A stretch of DNA of 64,000 nucleotides from Pseudomonadales bacterium (GCA_023257655.1 JALRBQ010000092.1:1-64000), one strand, 5' to 3'; counted from the stretch's first letter, positions 25,382-34,728 are shown. Numbers and translations are program-made. The notes: a model not told the origin generated them from the sequence alone.

Positions 25382-26077
25382 ATGTCCAATTTTACCAGCG
25401 CCACGTTCAGTGCCCGAATCCGCAGCTATCTTGGCCTGTTCTGGAAAGAAAATCGTCAATTCTTCCTGTTGTTGTTCTGCATCGTCTTCTTCAAGAGCGC
25501 TATCGCCGATCTTAGCTCAATCTCCGGCGCGTCGATGCAGCCGACCCTGCTTGACGGTGACAAGGTGTGGGTCAACAAGCTGGCTTACGACGTGAAGATT
25601 CCGTTCACTGAAATCTCGCTGGCAGAAGTCTCCGATCCCCAGCGTGGTGATGTCATCATCATCGACTCCAAGAAAGCCGACAAACGACTCGTCAAACGCA
25701 TCGTCGGAATTCCCGGTGATACGATCTACATGCAGAACAATGCTCTCGTCATCAATGGTGAGGCCGCCGGCTATGAGGTGCTGTCTCGCGACGACGACAA
25801 TGTCATCATTCTTGAAGAACTGCCCAATCGCGCCCATCAGGCCAAGCTTTCGCGCCAGTTCTTCAGCCGCACGAGTCGCAGCTACGGACCCACCGTGGTT
25901 CCCGAAGGCCAGTATTTTGTGCTCGGCGACAATCGGGATAACAGCGCTGACAGTCGGGTCTACAGCTTCGTCCCGCGCGAAGAAATTATCGGCCGCTCAG
26001 CGTCAGTGGTCTTTTCTCTCGATAGTGAACACAACTATCTGCCACGGGGTGAGCGCTTCCTGTCTGAAATAGAATAG
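25382..26077 (+). CDS. lepB: Signal peptidase I
   Basis: The 231-residue inner-membrane serine protease cleaves Sec and Tat signal peptides. One transmembrane segment (FFLLLFCIVFFKSAIADL) is followed by the catalytic Ser51 in SGASMQPTL, the general base Lys105 in RLVKRIVG, and the conserved box LGDNRDNSADSR. E. coli LepB has two N-terminal membrane segments and 324 residues. This single-segment, shorter form is common in marine gammaproteobacteria. ATG 25361, seven codons upstream, is an alternative start. No lepA or rnc neighbours are present, so this may be a second copy in the genome. Confidence 0.93.
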   Translation: MSNFTSATFSARIRSYLGLFWKENRQFFLLLFCIVFFKSAIADLSSISGASMQPTLLDGDKVWVNKLAYDVKIPFTEISLAEVSDPQRGDVIIIDSKKADKRLVKRIVGIPGDTIYMQNNALVINGEAAGYEVLSRDDDNVIILEELPNRAHQAKLSRQFFSRTSRSYGPTVVPEGQYFVLGDNRDNSADSRVYSFVPREEIIGRSASVVFSLDSEHNYLPRGERFLSEIE

Positions 26078-26130
26078 GACGCTGCAATAAAATCTGCCGC
26101 GGTGGGTTCTAGTAGGAGTGATCGAGACTC

Positions 26131-26175
26131 TTCACACATCAACTATTCACGCATCAACTCTTCACGCATCACTGG
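26131..26175. repeat. Three 15-bp tandem repeats in the selenoprotein leader
   Basis: Units TTCACACATCAACTA (26131), TTCACGCATCAACTC (26146) and TTCACGCATCACTGG (26161) follow each other directly, sharing TTCAC-CATCA. They end 19 bases before the start codon at 26195. They could be read in frame with the gene if a GTG at 26102 were used. However, the signal peptide starts at 26195, so they are more likely 5' untranslated sequence. Confidence 0.8.
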
Positions 26176-26194
26176 ACCTAGACAGGATTTGATT

Positions 26195-26782
26195 ATGATT
26201 CAGCTTCTTGACCGCGCCAGACAATCCGCGAGCCTGCTACTGGCAACGCTGTTCCTTATCTCTTTATCAACGTTTTCCCAGGCCCAGGATTTCGTCTGGT
26301 CGCCGGACTTCCCGGTTGGCAGTTCGATTCCTGACATCTCGGCACAGGATCAGGACGGCAACGTGCAGACGTTCGATGACCTCGTCGGCGAGAAGGGCCT
26401 GCTGTTCATGTTGAGCCGCTCCTTCGACTGGTGACCCTACTGTAAAGCTCAGCTCGTGCAGCTGACCGAAATCAGTGACCAGTTTGTCGCCATGGGCATT
26501 AACGTGGCTACGCTTACCTATGACCCGATCAGCCTGTTGAAGGATGTGCAGAAAGACCAGGACATCGCCTTCACGCTCCTGCACGATGAGGAGGTAAAGA
26601 TTGTGAATGCCTTCGGCGTGCGCAATCTGGATTATGAACCGGGGCATCGTGCCTACGGCATTCCTTATCCGGGCATTTTCCTGATCAGCCCCGACGGCGT
26701 AATTCGCTACAAGTTTGCCGAGGCCCGTTATCAGGACCGTCCGGATTTCGCCGACGTGCTGGAAGCCGCCGCAGACATGTAG
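26195..26782 (+). CDS. Exported peroxiredoxin-like selenoprotein with a UxxC redox motif (in-frame TGA = Sec80)
   Basis: From ATG 26195 (AGGA eight bases before) the frame gives a Sec signal peptide (LLLATLFLISLSTFSQA) and then a thioredoxin-fold AhpC/TSA-like domain. At 26432-26434 a TGA interrupts at residue 80 in the context SFDW-TGA-PYCKAQL. The frame then continues to TAG at 26780-26782 with typical Prx-like sequence (GINVATLTYD, GIPYPGIFLISPDGVIRYKF). Cys homologues of this family have C-P-x-C at this spot, so the TGA sits exactly on the catalytic cysteine and reads as selenocysteine, giving Sec80-Pro-Tyr-Cys83. A SECIS-like hairpin follows at the correct distance. Total length is 195 residues, normal for the family. 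Plain termination would leave a useless 79-residue stub. selA, selB, selC and selD must lie elsewhere. Confidence 0.85.
26449..26465 (+). promoter_or_regulatory. Bacterial SECIS-like hairpin
   Basis: The stem CAGCT (26450-26454) pairs with AGCTG (26460-26464), extended by T26449-A26465. The apical loop is CGTGC, with G at its second position. Twenty bases separate the TGA from the loop. This fits the loose bacterial rules: apical loop with a G in its first two positions, about 16-37 nt after the UGA. Confidence 0.65.
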
Positions 26783-26800
26783 AACAGATGGCGATGAACG

Positions 26801-26828
26801 ACGGGAAGCCCAGGCTTCCCGTTTTTTT
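26801..26828 (+). terminator. Rho-independent terminator after the selenoprotein gene
   Basis: ACGGGAAG at 26801-26808 pairs with CTTCCCGT at 26815-26822 around a 6-base loop, and a run of seven T follows to 26828. It lies 19 bases after the TAG, which supports translation of the whole frame through the internal TGA as the natural gene end. Confidence 0.9.
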
Positions 26829-27024
26829 GTCCGTCGTACCGCGCTTGCTGCACAACCCACTCGATCGACTCCCTTTGTTACCGCGCCTCTGACCCGAGTA
26901 GCAACTCCGGGCAACGACCCGGGCGCATGCGTGCAAAATGCGGGTTTACAAGTCGGTACTTTGTTGTACTCTTGCCCGTACTCGACAGGCACCCAGGGAA
27001 TTCACGAAGTAATCGAAAGGAAGT

Positions 27025-29277
27025 ATGCACATGACCCGCGATGGATGGCGCCCGTTGCCTGCCCAAATTCTTACACTCACTCTCCTGCTAGCTACCCTCC
27101 TCCCGCTGGCGACGTCGCAGGCACAGTCGAGTTCCGACTTTAGCATTCCGCGCGTGACATCCCGGCCGGATATTGACGGCAACGTTGGCTCACAGGAATG
27201 GCAGGCGGCGACCCGTGTCTCTCTCGATATCGAGACCAGCCCCGGTGAAAACATTCCCTCGGCCGTCACCGCAGAAGCCTTCCTGATGGAAGACGGCGAG
27301 ACGCTTTATGTGGCATTTATCGCCCCCGATCCTGACCCCTCACGCATTCGCGCCTTCTATCGCGACCGGGACAGTATCGGACGTGACGACCGCATCGGCA
27401 TCGTACTCGATACCTTCAATGATCAGCGGCGTGCCTTCGAGTTCATGGTTAACCCGCTTGGCATTCAGTTCGATGCCATCTTTGATGACATCAACAACAA
27501 CGAAGACGCTTCGTGGAATGCGATCTGGGATAGCGCAGGAGTCATCGGCGCTACCGGGTACAGTGTGGAGATGGCGATACCGCTCAAGCAATTGCGCTTC
27601 AATCGAAGCGAAACCGACCAGATCTGGGGTATCGGTCTCGTGCGTCACTATCCGCGCGATCGCCCCTATCGCATCAACAACGCACCGATCGAGCTCAACG
27701 GCAATTGCTTCCTGTGCGAGTTCGACAAGGCAAGCGGCTTCGCCAATATCGAACCGAGCCGAAATCTCGAGATCATTCCTACGGTGACAGCGACCTCCAT
27801 CGAGACGCGTGACCCTGCCACCGGAGTGACCGAACGCGCGTCGATCGATCCCGAGGCCAGTGTGGATGTGCGCTGGGGAATTACACAGGATATTTATTTC
27901 AATGGCACGCTCAATCCCGATTTCTCCCAGATTGAAGCCGACAGCCCCCAACTCGCTGTCAATGAGACCTTCAGTCTGTTCTTTCCCGAGCGACGTACCT
28001 TCTTCCTCGACGGCGCCGACTATTTCAACAGCTATGTCAATCTCGTGCACACGCGCAATATCGCTTCACCGGACTTTGGCCTCAAACTCACCGGCAAATC
28101 CGGCGCCCATAGCTATGGAGTGCTGAGTGCCAATGATGATGTGACGAGCTTCCTCATACCGAACAGTCTCAGCTCCAGCGTCGCCTCACTGGGTGAGATC
28201 GGTAGCGACATCGCGATAGCCCGCTATCGCTACGACGTCGGCAACAACTCCAGCCTCGGCACAACTATCACCGATCGCCGCGGCGGCGATTATGAAAACA
28301 CGGTGATGTCGATTGACGGCGTCTTCGAACTGACCGATCAGGACACTCTGTATGTACAAACGATGCGATCGGAATCGGCTTACCCCGATGCCATACAGAC
28401 ACGTTATGGTCAGGATGCCAGTCTGAGCGATTCCTCGACCGTGCTGGAATATACCCACTTTGATCGCACCTGGGACTGGCGCTTCCAGTATTTCGACTAC
28501 GGCAGGGACTTCCGTGCCGACCTCGGTTTCCTCAATCGGGTGGACTACAAGAAGGAAGTTTACACGGTGGGCCGCAGCTGGCGCTGGTCCGGCGACAGTT
28601 TCTTTTCCCGTATCCGTTTCGCCGCCGACTACGATCGCACCGTCGACCAGGCTGGCAAGGTGCTCGAGGAAGAGATGGAGTATTTCATCAACATGAACGG
28701 ACCTTTGCAGTCCCGACTCAACGGCCTGTTTGGCGGCAGCAAGACTTACTGGAATGGCAAGTATTTCCAGGAACACTTCAACCAGATCGACTTTGGCTTT
28801 ACACCAACGACGAATCTGCAGCTTGGCATGCTCATACGTATCGAGGACGTCGTCGATTTCGCCAACACCCGGCTCGGCAAGTCGACTCGCTATGGACCGG
28901 ATTTCCGCTATCAGTGGGGCGAGCACCTGCAATTCGATTTCGACTACAGCTACCAGGAATTCAAGTCGGACGGGGAACACCTGTTCACCGCGCGACTGGC
29001 GGATCTTCGCGCCACTTACCAGTTCAGCTCGCGGAGCTTCCTGCGCTTTACCCTGCAATCGGTGGACACCGAGCGCGTGCCTGAACGGTATGTGCGAACC
29101 GTGCAGCGTACGAACAAGGAACTCACTTCTCAGTTGCTTTACAGCTACAAGGTAAACGCGGCGACGCGTTTCTATGTCGGCTATTCGGACGCCGGGTTCC
29201 AGAACGACAGCTATGACTCCATCGAGCGCACGGATCGCGCGTTATTCGCCAAATTCAGTTACGCCTGGCTGCCCTAG
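27025..29277 (+). CDS. DUF5916 outer-membrane protein with an N-terminal CBM9-like domain
   Basis: The 750-residue protein has a signal peptide (ILTLTLLLATLLPLATSQA). Next is a carbohydrate-binding-family-9-like domain (residues about 45-210, with RPDIDGNVGSQEWQAA, ETLYVAFIAPDPDPSRIRA and GYSVEMAIPLKQLRF). The C-terminal half is a DUF5916 beta-barrel with many alternating aromatic strands (WRFQYFDYGRDFRADLGF, RFYVGYSDAGFQ), ending FSYAWLP. Such proteins occur near TonB-dependent receptors and peptidase or glycan-use genes in marine bacteria; their job is unknown. ATG 27025 or 27031 could start, both behind AAAGGAAGT. The gene stands between the selenoprotein and cupin genes on the same strand. 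Confidence 0.85.
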   Translation: MHMTRDGWRPLPAQILTLTLLLATLLPLATSQAQSSSDFSIPRVTSRPDIDGNVGSQEWQAATRVSLDIETSPGENIPSAVTAEAFLMEDGETLYVAFIAPDPDPSRIRAFYRDRDSIGRDDRIGIVLDTFNDQRRAFEFMVNPLGIQFDAIFDDINNNEDASWNAIWDSAGVIGATGYSVEMAIPLKQLRFNRSETDQIWGIGLVRHYPRDRPYRINNAPIELNGNCFLCEFDKASGFANIEPSRNLEIIPTVTATSIETRDPATGVTERASIDPEASVDVRWGITQDIYFNGTLNPDFSQIEADSPQLAVNETFSLFFPERRTFFLDGADYFNSYVNLVHTRNIASPDFGLKLTGKSGAHSYGVLSANDDVTSFLIPNSLSSSVASLGEIGSDIAIARYRYDVGNNSSLGTTITDRRGGDYENTVMSIDGVFELTDQDTLYVQTMRSESAYPDAIQTRYGQDASLSDSSTVLEYTHFDRTWDWRFQYFDYGRDFRADLGFLNRVDYKKEVYTVGRSWRWSGDSFFSRIRFAADYDRTVDQAGKVLEEEMEYFINMNGPLQSRLNGLFGGSKTYWNGKYFQEHFNQIDFGFTPTTNLQLGMLIRIEDVVDFANTRLGKSTRYGPDFRYQWGEHLQFDFDYSYQEFKSDGEHLFTARLADLRATYQFSSRSFLRFTLQSVDTERVPERYVRTVQRTNKELTSQLLYSYKVNAATRFYVGYSDAGFQNDSYDSIERTDRALFAKFSYAWLP

Positions 29278-29386
29278 CGAGCTTTCTGAGGCTGGCGCGA
29301 CCCGGTAGTGCGCCCATGCGACATCTGGTGTATAAGAATCTTGTCAGCAGGCGACCGCCCTGCCCTCGCGTACAAGGAGAATAACA

Positions 29387-29884
29387 ATGAAGCGACTACT
29401 GATTGGCTGTTGCCTGCTGCTGGGTCTGGGAGCAAATGCACAGGACTCAGGTGCGCCGCCCGCCCTGTATAAATCGGAAGCCGAGATCATGGCGCAATTG
29501 GAGGCGGCGGCGCAGGCATCGGCCTCCGCCGGTGGCTGGTCTGTTACCATCTCCCCGGGTGTTTCCATCCGCCGGCGCAGCAGCTCGGTCGTGCAGTACG
29601 CCGTAGTACATCCCTATAGCGTGGAGATCTATCGCATTCTGGAAGGCAGTGGAACACTCGTTACCGGGGGCCGCCTCAATCTTCCGCTCGCGGAATCCAC
29701 TGACCCCAACCTGATTCGCACACAAAACGGTGTGACCGGCGGCCTCGCGCGCCACGTGAGTGCCGGTGACGTCCTGGTTCTGCAGCCAGGCACTCCGCAT
29801 TTCTTCAGTACGGTCGATGGTGACTCCATCACTTATATGGAGTCACGCATTCAGATTACGACGCACCCGGTCTATTACCAGTAA
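29387..29884 (+). CDS. Secreted single-domain cupin protein
   Basis: The 165-residue protein has a short signal peptide (MKRLLIGCCLLLGLGANA). Its cupin fold shows motif 1, HPYSVEIYRILEGSGTLVTGG, and motif 2, SAGDVLVLQPGTPHFFS. Motif 1 begins with a single His and contains a Glu; motif 2 supplies PxxPH-like His, so one metal site is feasible. The start follows AAGGAGA at 29371-29377. A substrate cannot be named; its neighbours suggest a periplasmic role linked to TonB-dependent uptake. An efficient bidirectional terminator follows. Confidence 0.85.
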   Translation: MKRLLIGCCLLLGLGANAQDSGAPPALYKSEAEIMAQLEAAAQASASAGGWSVTISPGVSIRRRSSSVVQYAVVHPYSVEIYRILEGSGTLVTGGRLNLPLAESTDPNLIRTQNGVTGGLARHVSAGDVLVLQPGTPHFFSTVDGDSITYMESRIQITTHPVYYQ

Positions 29885-29931
29885 GGCTGAAGCAGCATCT
29901 GAATCAAGTTCGCTGAGCTGGAATTGATTAC

Positions 29932-29963
29932 AAAAAAAAGTGGGCCATAGCGGCCCACTTTTT
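29932..29963. terminator. Bidirectional Rho-independent terminator
   Basis: AAAAAGTGGGCC at 29935-29946 and GGCCCACTTTTT at 29952-29963 form a 12-bp stem with a 5-base loop. T tracts lie on both strands. It can end the plus-strand cupin transcript and the minus-strand receptor transcript, which converge here. Confidence 0.92.
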
Positions 29964-29987
29964 CTACTGCGGTTAACGCTGTCCGAA

Positions 29988-32900
29988 TCAGAATGTCTTG
30001 CGCAGACCGATCTCGAACGTTCTTCCCAATGGACTGCCGATGCGCGGATCGTAGCCCATCTCCTGACGTGACTCGGGCGGATCTTCATCCAGAATATTCA
30101 CCACCGAGAAGCTCAGTGTGGCGAAATCCCAATCCCAGATGTAATGGAAGCTGGTGGACCACCAATCATCCCCGATCACCCCGAAGTACGAAGGGGCAAG
30201 TGCATTACTTGTTCCAGGCTCCCGACCACTGGGAACCAGCGCCGCTTCATTGATGCTGCCATCAGCCAGAATGTAACGCTCATCGACAACACCCTCGATA
30301 TACTCGGTCACAAGCCGGAAGTTATGTGCGCCGCGCGAGTAGTTTAAGTTCAAGTTGGCACGGGTTTCCGGTGCCGCATTGGCGATGGTGGCAAAGTTCA
30401 GCGTACCGAGTCGATCGTCACCTGGATCCAGCAGGTAACCATCGAGGGTTGTCTCGGAGAACTCAAACGTCTCGACCTTGGTGATGGTCGCGCCGAGGCG
30501 AATCTGGCCATCGAAGGCGTTGAAGCTGTAGTCCGCGGTGATATCGTAACCGGCAGTGTGCTGGCCTGGACCATTACCGAACGCGGTTGTGATATTCGCG
30601 AAGTTATCCGCGCTGGTAACACCCTGGACACAGGCACCCCCGTTGAAGGCGACACGACCGATCAGCGGATGCGAACAATCCGCCAGCGCCGTGCCATTCG
30701 TCGGGACGTTGCCTGAGCCGCTGGGCGAGATGCTGAACACTGCGTTGGCGATAGTGTTCGCCGACGCCAGCAATCCGAGTTCGTCTTCCGTCTCGATGTC
30801 GAAGTAGTCGACGATCAAACGGAAGTCGTGGTCATCGCCGAAGCCACGCGACTGCCAGATTACCCCGGTGCTCCAGACTGTGGCCGTTTCCGGCTCGATG
30901 CCAGATTCGGTGATCGTCTGTGCACCGCGCCAGTTACCCGCCGCGATGGTATAGCTGTTCACACCATTGTTGACGTTTCCTGGTACGATGCCGGCACCTG
31001 GCGCCTGATAGTTGGTGCCATAGGAGCCACGGAACGCAATATTGTCTGTGGCGTCCCACTTGCCGGAAACCTTGTACACCGTCGCATCGAGATCGCCGGT
31101 GAACGACTCGTTACGCGCAGCGGCGGTGATATACAGATTCTCGAGCAGCGGCAGGTTCAATTCCGCGAAATAAGAGAACTGTTCCTGGGCGGTGGAGTCG
31201 GGCGTATTGGTTCCGAAGAAGAAGAATGGTCCGGGCTCATCCGGCAGACAACCGGTATAACGCGGATCGGTTGGCGGCACGGGCACCTGTTCGGGCCAGG
31301 CGCAAGGCTGACTGCCGTTATACAACGGATCGGTCACACTGTCGTGGAATCGGGTATCCCGGTACTGCACGCCGGCGCCCCAGGCCACTGTACCACCTGG
31401 CAGTTCAATCGGTGTCGGGCCACTCAGGACAAAATCTAGCGTCACGTTCCAGTTGATGTTTTCCGAACGACGTTCATTGAACAACCAGTCGATCAGCCTC
31501 GGATCGTTGGTGAGACTCGAGTTATAGCTCGGGTTTGCCAGACCCAGCATAGGCTGGCTGGCAAAGTTGGAGGCGAACGGGTTATACCAGTGACAGTCGT
31601 TTTTGCCTGCGGCAGCCGGGTTCTGAATACCGAATCGCGTCGGATCGAGGTCGGGGGCATTACAGTTCGGGCCACCGAAACCCATTACCGCCTGTTGCAG
31701 GTTCGCGCCGATGATGTCCGGTGCGGTGTTGGTGGAGTGAGACTGGTTATACGTTAATGCCATATCATAATTGATAGGCGTATCGCGGAACTCGAATTCC
31801 CCCGAGAAACCTGTAGACATGTGCCAATAGTTGGTCACGTTCAGGTTTGGCGTACTGTGACTGTCGCCTTCGGCATAGACATCATTGCCGCCGTGTGCGA
31901 AGGCTCGATAGGTCACCGGTGTGAAGCCCTGGGTTCGGCCGTAGGCGGAGGTCTGATCAAAGCCAGTGCGAGCAGCGAATTCCTGTACGAAGGGATTTTC
32001 TTTCGGCACATAGATTTGGTAGGTGGCTCCGTTGGCCCGCGCCGGACCACGAATCACCGGCTGCGAGGGCGATCCGTACTGGTGTGGTGAATAGCTTCTG
32101 GCGAAAGCAGTCCGCAGATAGAACTGCATGTTGTCAGAGATATCGGTCGTCACCTGGCCGTAGAGGCGGAAGAATTCATTTTCTTCAATCAGGTTGTAGT
32201 AGGGAATGTAGTTGTACTTACAGGTGTAAGAGTTCACGTAGGCACCGCCCACGGCCTCACAGGACTCCTGGGTAAAGTCAGAGACGATACCGGCGGAGGG
32301 ACTACCCCATTCCCCGTTGGCTGTATCCCCCGGTGTTGCGGGCAGCGTTCCTCGCGGCAACCAGCCTGCCAGATTGGTCAGTGTCGACCACGGCGCCGGA
32401 TTCACGGCGTTCGGCAGACTCGTGAAACTGCGGTCCAGTGAGTCCAGTTCGGAACGATGATCCCATTCGGCGGCGATCATGATATTGGTATCACCAATTT
32501 GCCAGCCACCAGCACCGGCGATATTCCAGTCGCCATCGGAGCCGTCGATATTTTTATAGGACGAAGACAGCTCGAAACCCTGCATGTCATCCCGCGTGAT
32601 GAAGTTGACAACACCGCCGGTAGCGTCGGCACCGTAGGTTACCGCGGCTCCATCTTTCAGAATCTCGATGCGTGACACGACCGACGAGGGGAAGATCGAC
32701 GAGTTCTCGGAGGAACGGCGGCCGTTAAACAGCGTCAAGGTCTTATCCGCGCCGATGCCCCGCAAGTTATAACCCACGTTGCTGGTCAGGCCGGATCCAC
32801 TGAAATAATAGGCTTCGCCAGTAGTCGGTCCCGATGAGGTCAGGCTCTTGACGAACTCCAGGGCAGTCGGATTGCCGATTTCCCGCAGGTCGTCCATGGT

Positions 32901-33080
32901 GAAGACTTCCACCGGCAAGGCCGCGTCTTCAGGTGTTCCACGGATCAAGGATCCGGTTACGATGATTTCTTCGAGCTCCGGGTCCTGCGCCAACGCAGTT
33001 CCTGCCACGGGCAGTAATGACATTGAAACAGCGGCACAGAGGAGTTTTATCCGGAATGGATTTGCGCTTAAAGATTGCAT
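29988..33080 (-). CDS. TonB-dependent outer-membrane receptor
   Basis: The protein of about 1030 residues has a signal peptide ending VAGTALA. A TonB-box-like segment ELEEIIVTGS follows, then a plug domain (VGYNLRGIGADKTLTLFNGRR, SRIEILKDGAAVTYGADATGGVVNFI) and a 22-strand barrel ending EIGLRKTF with the terminal Phe needed for outer-membrane insertion. The plug type and length (over 1000 residues, several Cys pairs in extracellular loops) are those of the large carbohydrate/peptide-type receptors rather than small siderophore receptors. ATG 33080 is preceded by AGGGAGAG; an upstream TTG is less likely. The substrate is unknown. Confidence 0.93.
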   Translation of the reverse strand: MQSLSANPFRIKLLCAAVSMSLLPVAGTALAQDPELEEIIVTGSLIRGTPEDAALPVEVFTMDDLREIGNPTALEFVKSLTSSGPTTGEAYYFSGSGLTSNVGYNLRGIGADKTLTLFNGRRSSENSSIFPSSVVSRIEILKDGAAVTYGADATGGVVNFITRDDMQGFELSSSYKNIDGSDGDWNIAGAGGWQIGDTNIMIAAEWDHRSELDSLDRSFTSLPNAVNPAPWSTLTNLAGWLPRGTLPATPGDTANGEWGSPSAGIVSDFTQESCEAVGGAYVNSYTCKYNYIPYYNLIEENEFFRLYGQVTTDISDNMQFYLRTAFARSYSPHQYGSPSQPVIRGPARANGATYQIYVPKENPFVQEFAARTGFDQTSAYGRTQGFTPVTYRAFAHGGNDVYAEGDSHSTPNLNVTNYWHMSTGFSGEFEFRDTPINYDMALTYNQSHSTNTAPDIIGANLQQAVMGFGGPNCNAPDLDPTRFGIQNPAAAGKNDCHWYNPFASNFASQPMLGLANPSYNSSLTNDPRLIDWLFNERRSENINWNVTLDFVLSGPTPIELPGGTVAWGAGVQYRDTRFHDSVTDPLYNGSQPCAWPEQVPVPPTDPRYTGCLPDEPGPFFFFGTNTPDSTAQEQFSYFAELNLPLLENLYITAAARNESFTGDLDATVYKVSGKWDATDNIAFRGSYGTNYQAPGAGIVPGNVNNGVNSYTIAAGNWRGAQTITESGIEPETATVWSTGVIWQSRGFGDDHDFRLIVDYFDIETEDELGLLASANTIANAVFSISPSGSGNVPTNGTALADCSHPLIGRVAFNGGACVQGVTSADNFANITTAFGNGPGQHTAGYDITADYSFNAFDGQIRLGATITKVETFEFSETTLDGYLLDPGDDRLGTLNFATIANAAPETRANLNLNYSRGAHNFRLVTEYIEGVVDERYILADGSINEAALVPSGREPGTSNALAPSYFGVIGDDWWSTSFHYIWDWDFATLSFSVVNILDEDPPESRQEMGYDPRIGSPLGRTFEIGLRKTF

Positions 33081-33639
33081 GAGCAACTCTCCCTAACGAG
33101 GAATTATCAGGCAATCCTTAAGTCTGAAACTACTGAGGCTTGGGGACTGCCTTCTTATTAGTAGTGCTTCAAACTACAAACTACGTAGGTTAAATGTTAT
33201 GTTTACTGCGTGGTTCCGACACCGCATCAGTCGAAACTCTCGTTAATATGAGCCATTGGCACAAAATGTCAACATATTCCGGCTCCGAACATGACCTGGA
33301 TTAAAGCGATTTCAAGGCTGTAGCTTGCAATCGGGACCGGAAACTTCAACTCGCTCTTTTGCAAGGATTTTTTGGCGCGGCCTCGAGCCCGCCACCGGCC
33401 GCGGTACGGCCGGGCGCCTGATTCAACCCACCTGGACGTGTCAATTCCCTGTAAATCTGGGTTATGCTGGCGACAAGAGCAAGCACCCGAATCGCCAAAC
33501 CAGTGCAGCTGCGCTGCACAGATTACAACGGGAGCTGTTGTAGAATTTCGCGCCAATCCTTCCCTTGATTGCTATTAAAAATCGCTGCCCCTCGGTAGAA
33601 TGCGAGCCTTGACGCAAAGCATTCAGAAAGGAATCGCCG
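33081..33639. other. 559-base region between the divergent TonB receptor and gcvT genes
   Basis: No gene was found. Two perfect hairpins are visible: CCGGCCG/CGGCCGG at 33395-33413 and GTGCAGC/GCTGCAC at 33503-33519. Neither is followed by a T tract. The latter lies about 120 bases before gcvT and might mark a regulatory site. The conserved core of a glycine riboswitch was looked for and not seen. Confidence 0.5.
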
Positions 33640-34728
33640 GTGGGAAAACAGACAGCACTCTATCAGCAACATATCGACGCTGGCGCCAAGATGGTGGATT
33701 TTGCCGGCTGGGATATGCCGATCAATTACGGTTCCCAAATTGAAGAACACAATGCCGTGCGCGGCGATGCTGGCGTGTTCGATGTGTCCCACATGACTGT
33801 TGTGGATGTCTCTGGAAGGGATGCCACCGAATACCTCCGTCATCTGCTCGCGAACGACGTCGCCAAACTCGATGTGCCCGGTCGCGCCCTCTACAGTGGC
33901 ATGCTGAATGAAGACGGTGGTGTCATCGACGACCTGATCGTCTACCGGATGAGCTTTGGTTATCGGGTGGTCGTAAACTGCGCAACCCGGATGAAGGATC
34001 TGGCCTGGATGGCACAGCAGACTTCCGGTTATTCCGTTTCGGTTGAAGAACGGCCACGGCTGGCGATTTTGGCCGTGCATGGCCCAAACTCCATCGACAA
34101 GGTGACGGCGCTGCTGCCGGCTGAACAGGCTGACGCAGTCAGGCAACTGGGTAATTTCCGGGGCGTCGAATTCGACCCCTGGTTCATCGCCCGCACAGGT
34201 TACACCGGCGAGAAAGGCCTGGAACTGATAATTCCCGAAACCGACGCGTTGACCCTGTGGGTCAAGCTGCTCTCCAGCGGTGTGCGACCCATCGGGCTGG
34301 GTGCCCGCGACACCCTGCGGCTCGAAGCCGGCATGAACCTGTATGGTCATGACATGGACGAATCCGTCTCGCCAATCGCCGCCAATATGGAGTTCTCTGT
34401 CGCCTGGCGGCCCGAAGACCGGGACTTTGTCGGACGCACCGCCATTACCGAACACCGCAAGCAGCAGCAAGCCGGCAAATTACCTTGCCTCACCGGCCTG
34501 GTTCTGGAACAGCGCGGAGTGTTGCGGGAAGGGCAGAAGGTTGTGACTGATTGTGGCGAAGGCATTATTACCTCTGGCAGCTTCTCCCCTACGTTGAAGC
34601 ATTCCATTGCATTAGCTAGAATTCCGGTCAACAGCAAGTCCTGTCAGGTCGACATCCGCGGCACGCTCACACCAGTCAGAATCGTGAAGCCGAATTTCGT
34701 CAGATTTGGTAAGAAAATTTTCGACTAG
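33640..34728 (+). CDS. gcvT: Glycine cleavage system aminomethyltransferase (T protein)
   Basis: The 362-residue enzyme transfers the methylene group from the lipoyl arm of H protein to tetrahydrofolate, releasing ammonia. Characteristic blocks are MVDFAGWDMPINYGSQIEEH, AGVFDVSHM, DDLIVYR, GYTGEKGLELI, and GLGARDTLRLEAGMNLYGHDM. The catalytic Asp lies in the GARDTLRLE region. The start is GTG 33640 behind AGAAAGGAA. It is the first gene of a gcvT-gcvH-gcvP operon, with 61 and 101 bases between genes. Confidence 0.97.
   Translation: MGKQTALYQQHIDAGAKMVDFAGWDMPINYGSQIEEHNAVRGDAGVFDVSHMTVVDVSGRDATEYLRHLLANDVAKLDVPGRALYSGMLNEDGGVIDDLIVYRMSFGYRVVVNCATRMKDLAWMAQQTSGYSVSVEERPRLAILAVHGPNSIDKVTALLPAEQADAVRQLGNFRGVEFDPWFIARTGYTGEKGLELIIPETDALTLWVKLLSSGVRPIGLGARDTLRLEAGMNLYGHDMDESVSPIAANMEFSVAWRPEDRDFVGRTAITEHRKQQQAGKLPCLTGLVLEQRGVLREGQKVVTDCGEGIITSGSFSPTLKHSIALARIPVNSKSCQVDIRGTLTPVRIVKPNFVRFGKKIFD

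Noticed and set aside
28186-29058. 290-codon minus-strand frame opposite the DUF5916 gene
   Set aside because: It is an antisense shadow of a barrel-coding region with regular codon periodicity on the plus strand.
33395-33413. CCGGCCG/CGGCCGG hairpin as a terminator
   Set aside because: No T tract follows on either strand and no gene ends nearby.
33520-33640. Glycine riboswitch upstream of gcvT
   Set aside because: The conserved core sequences of that class were not found by eye in 33081-33640; a model search would be decisive.
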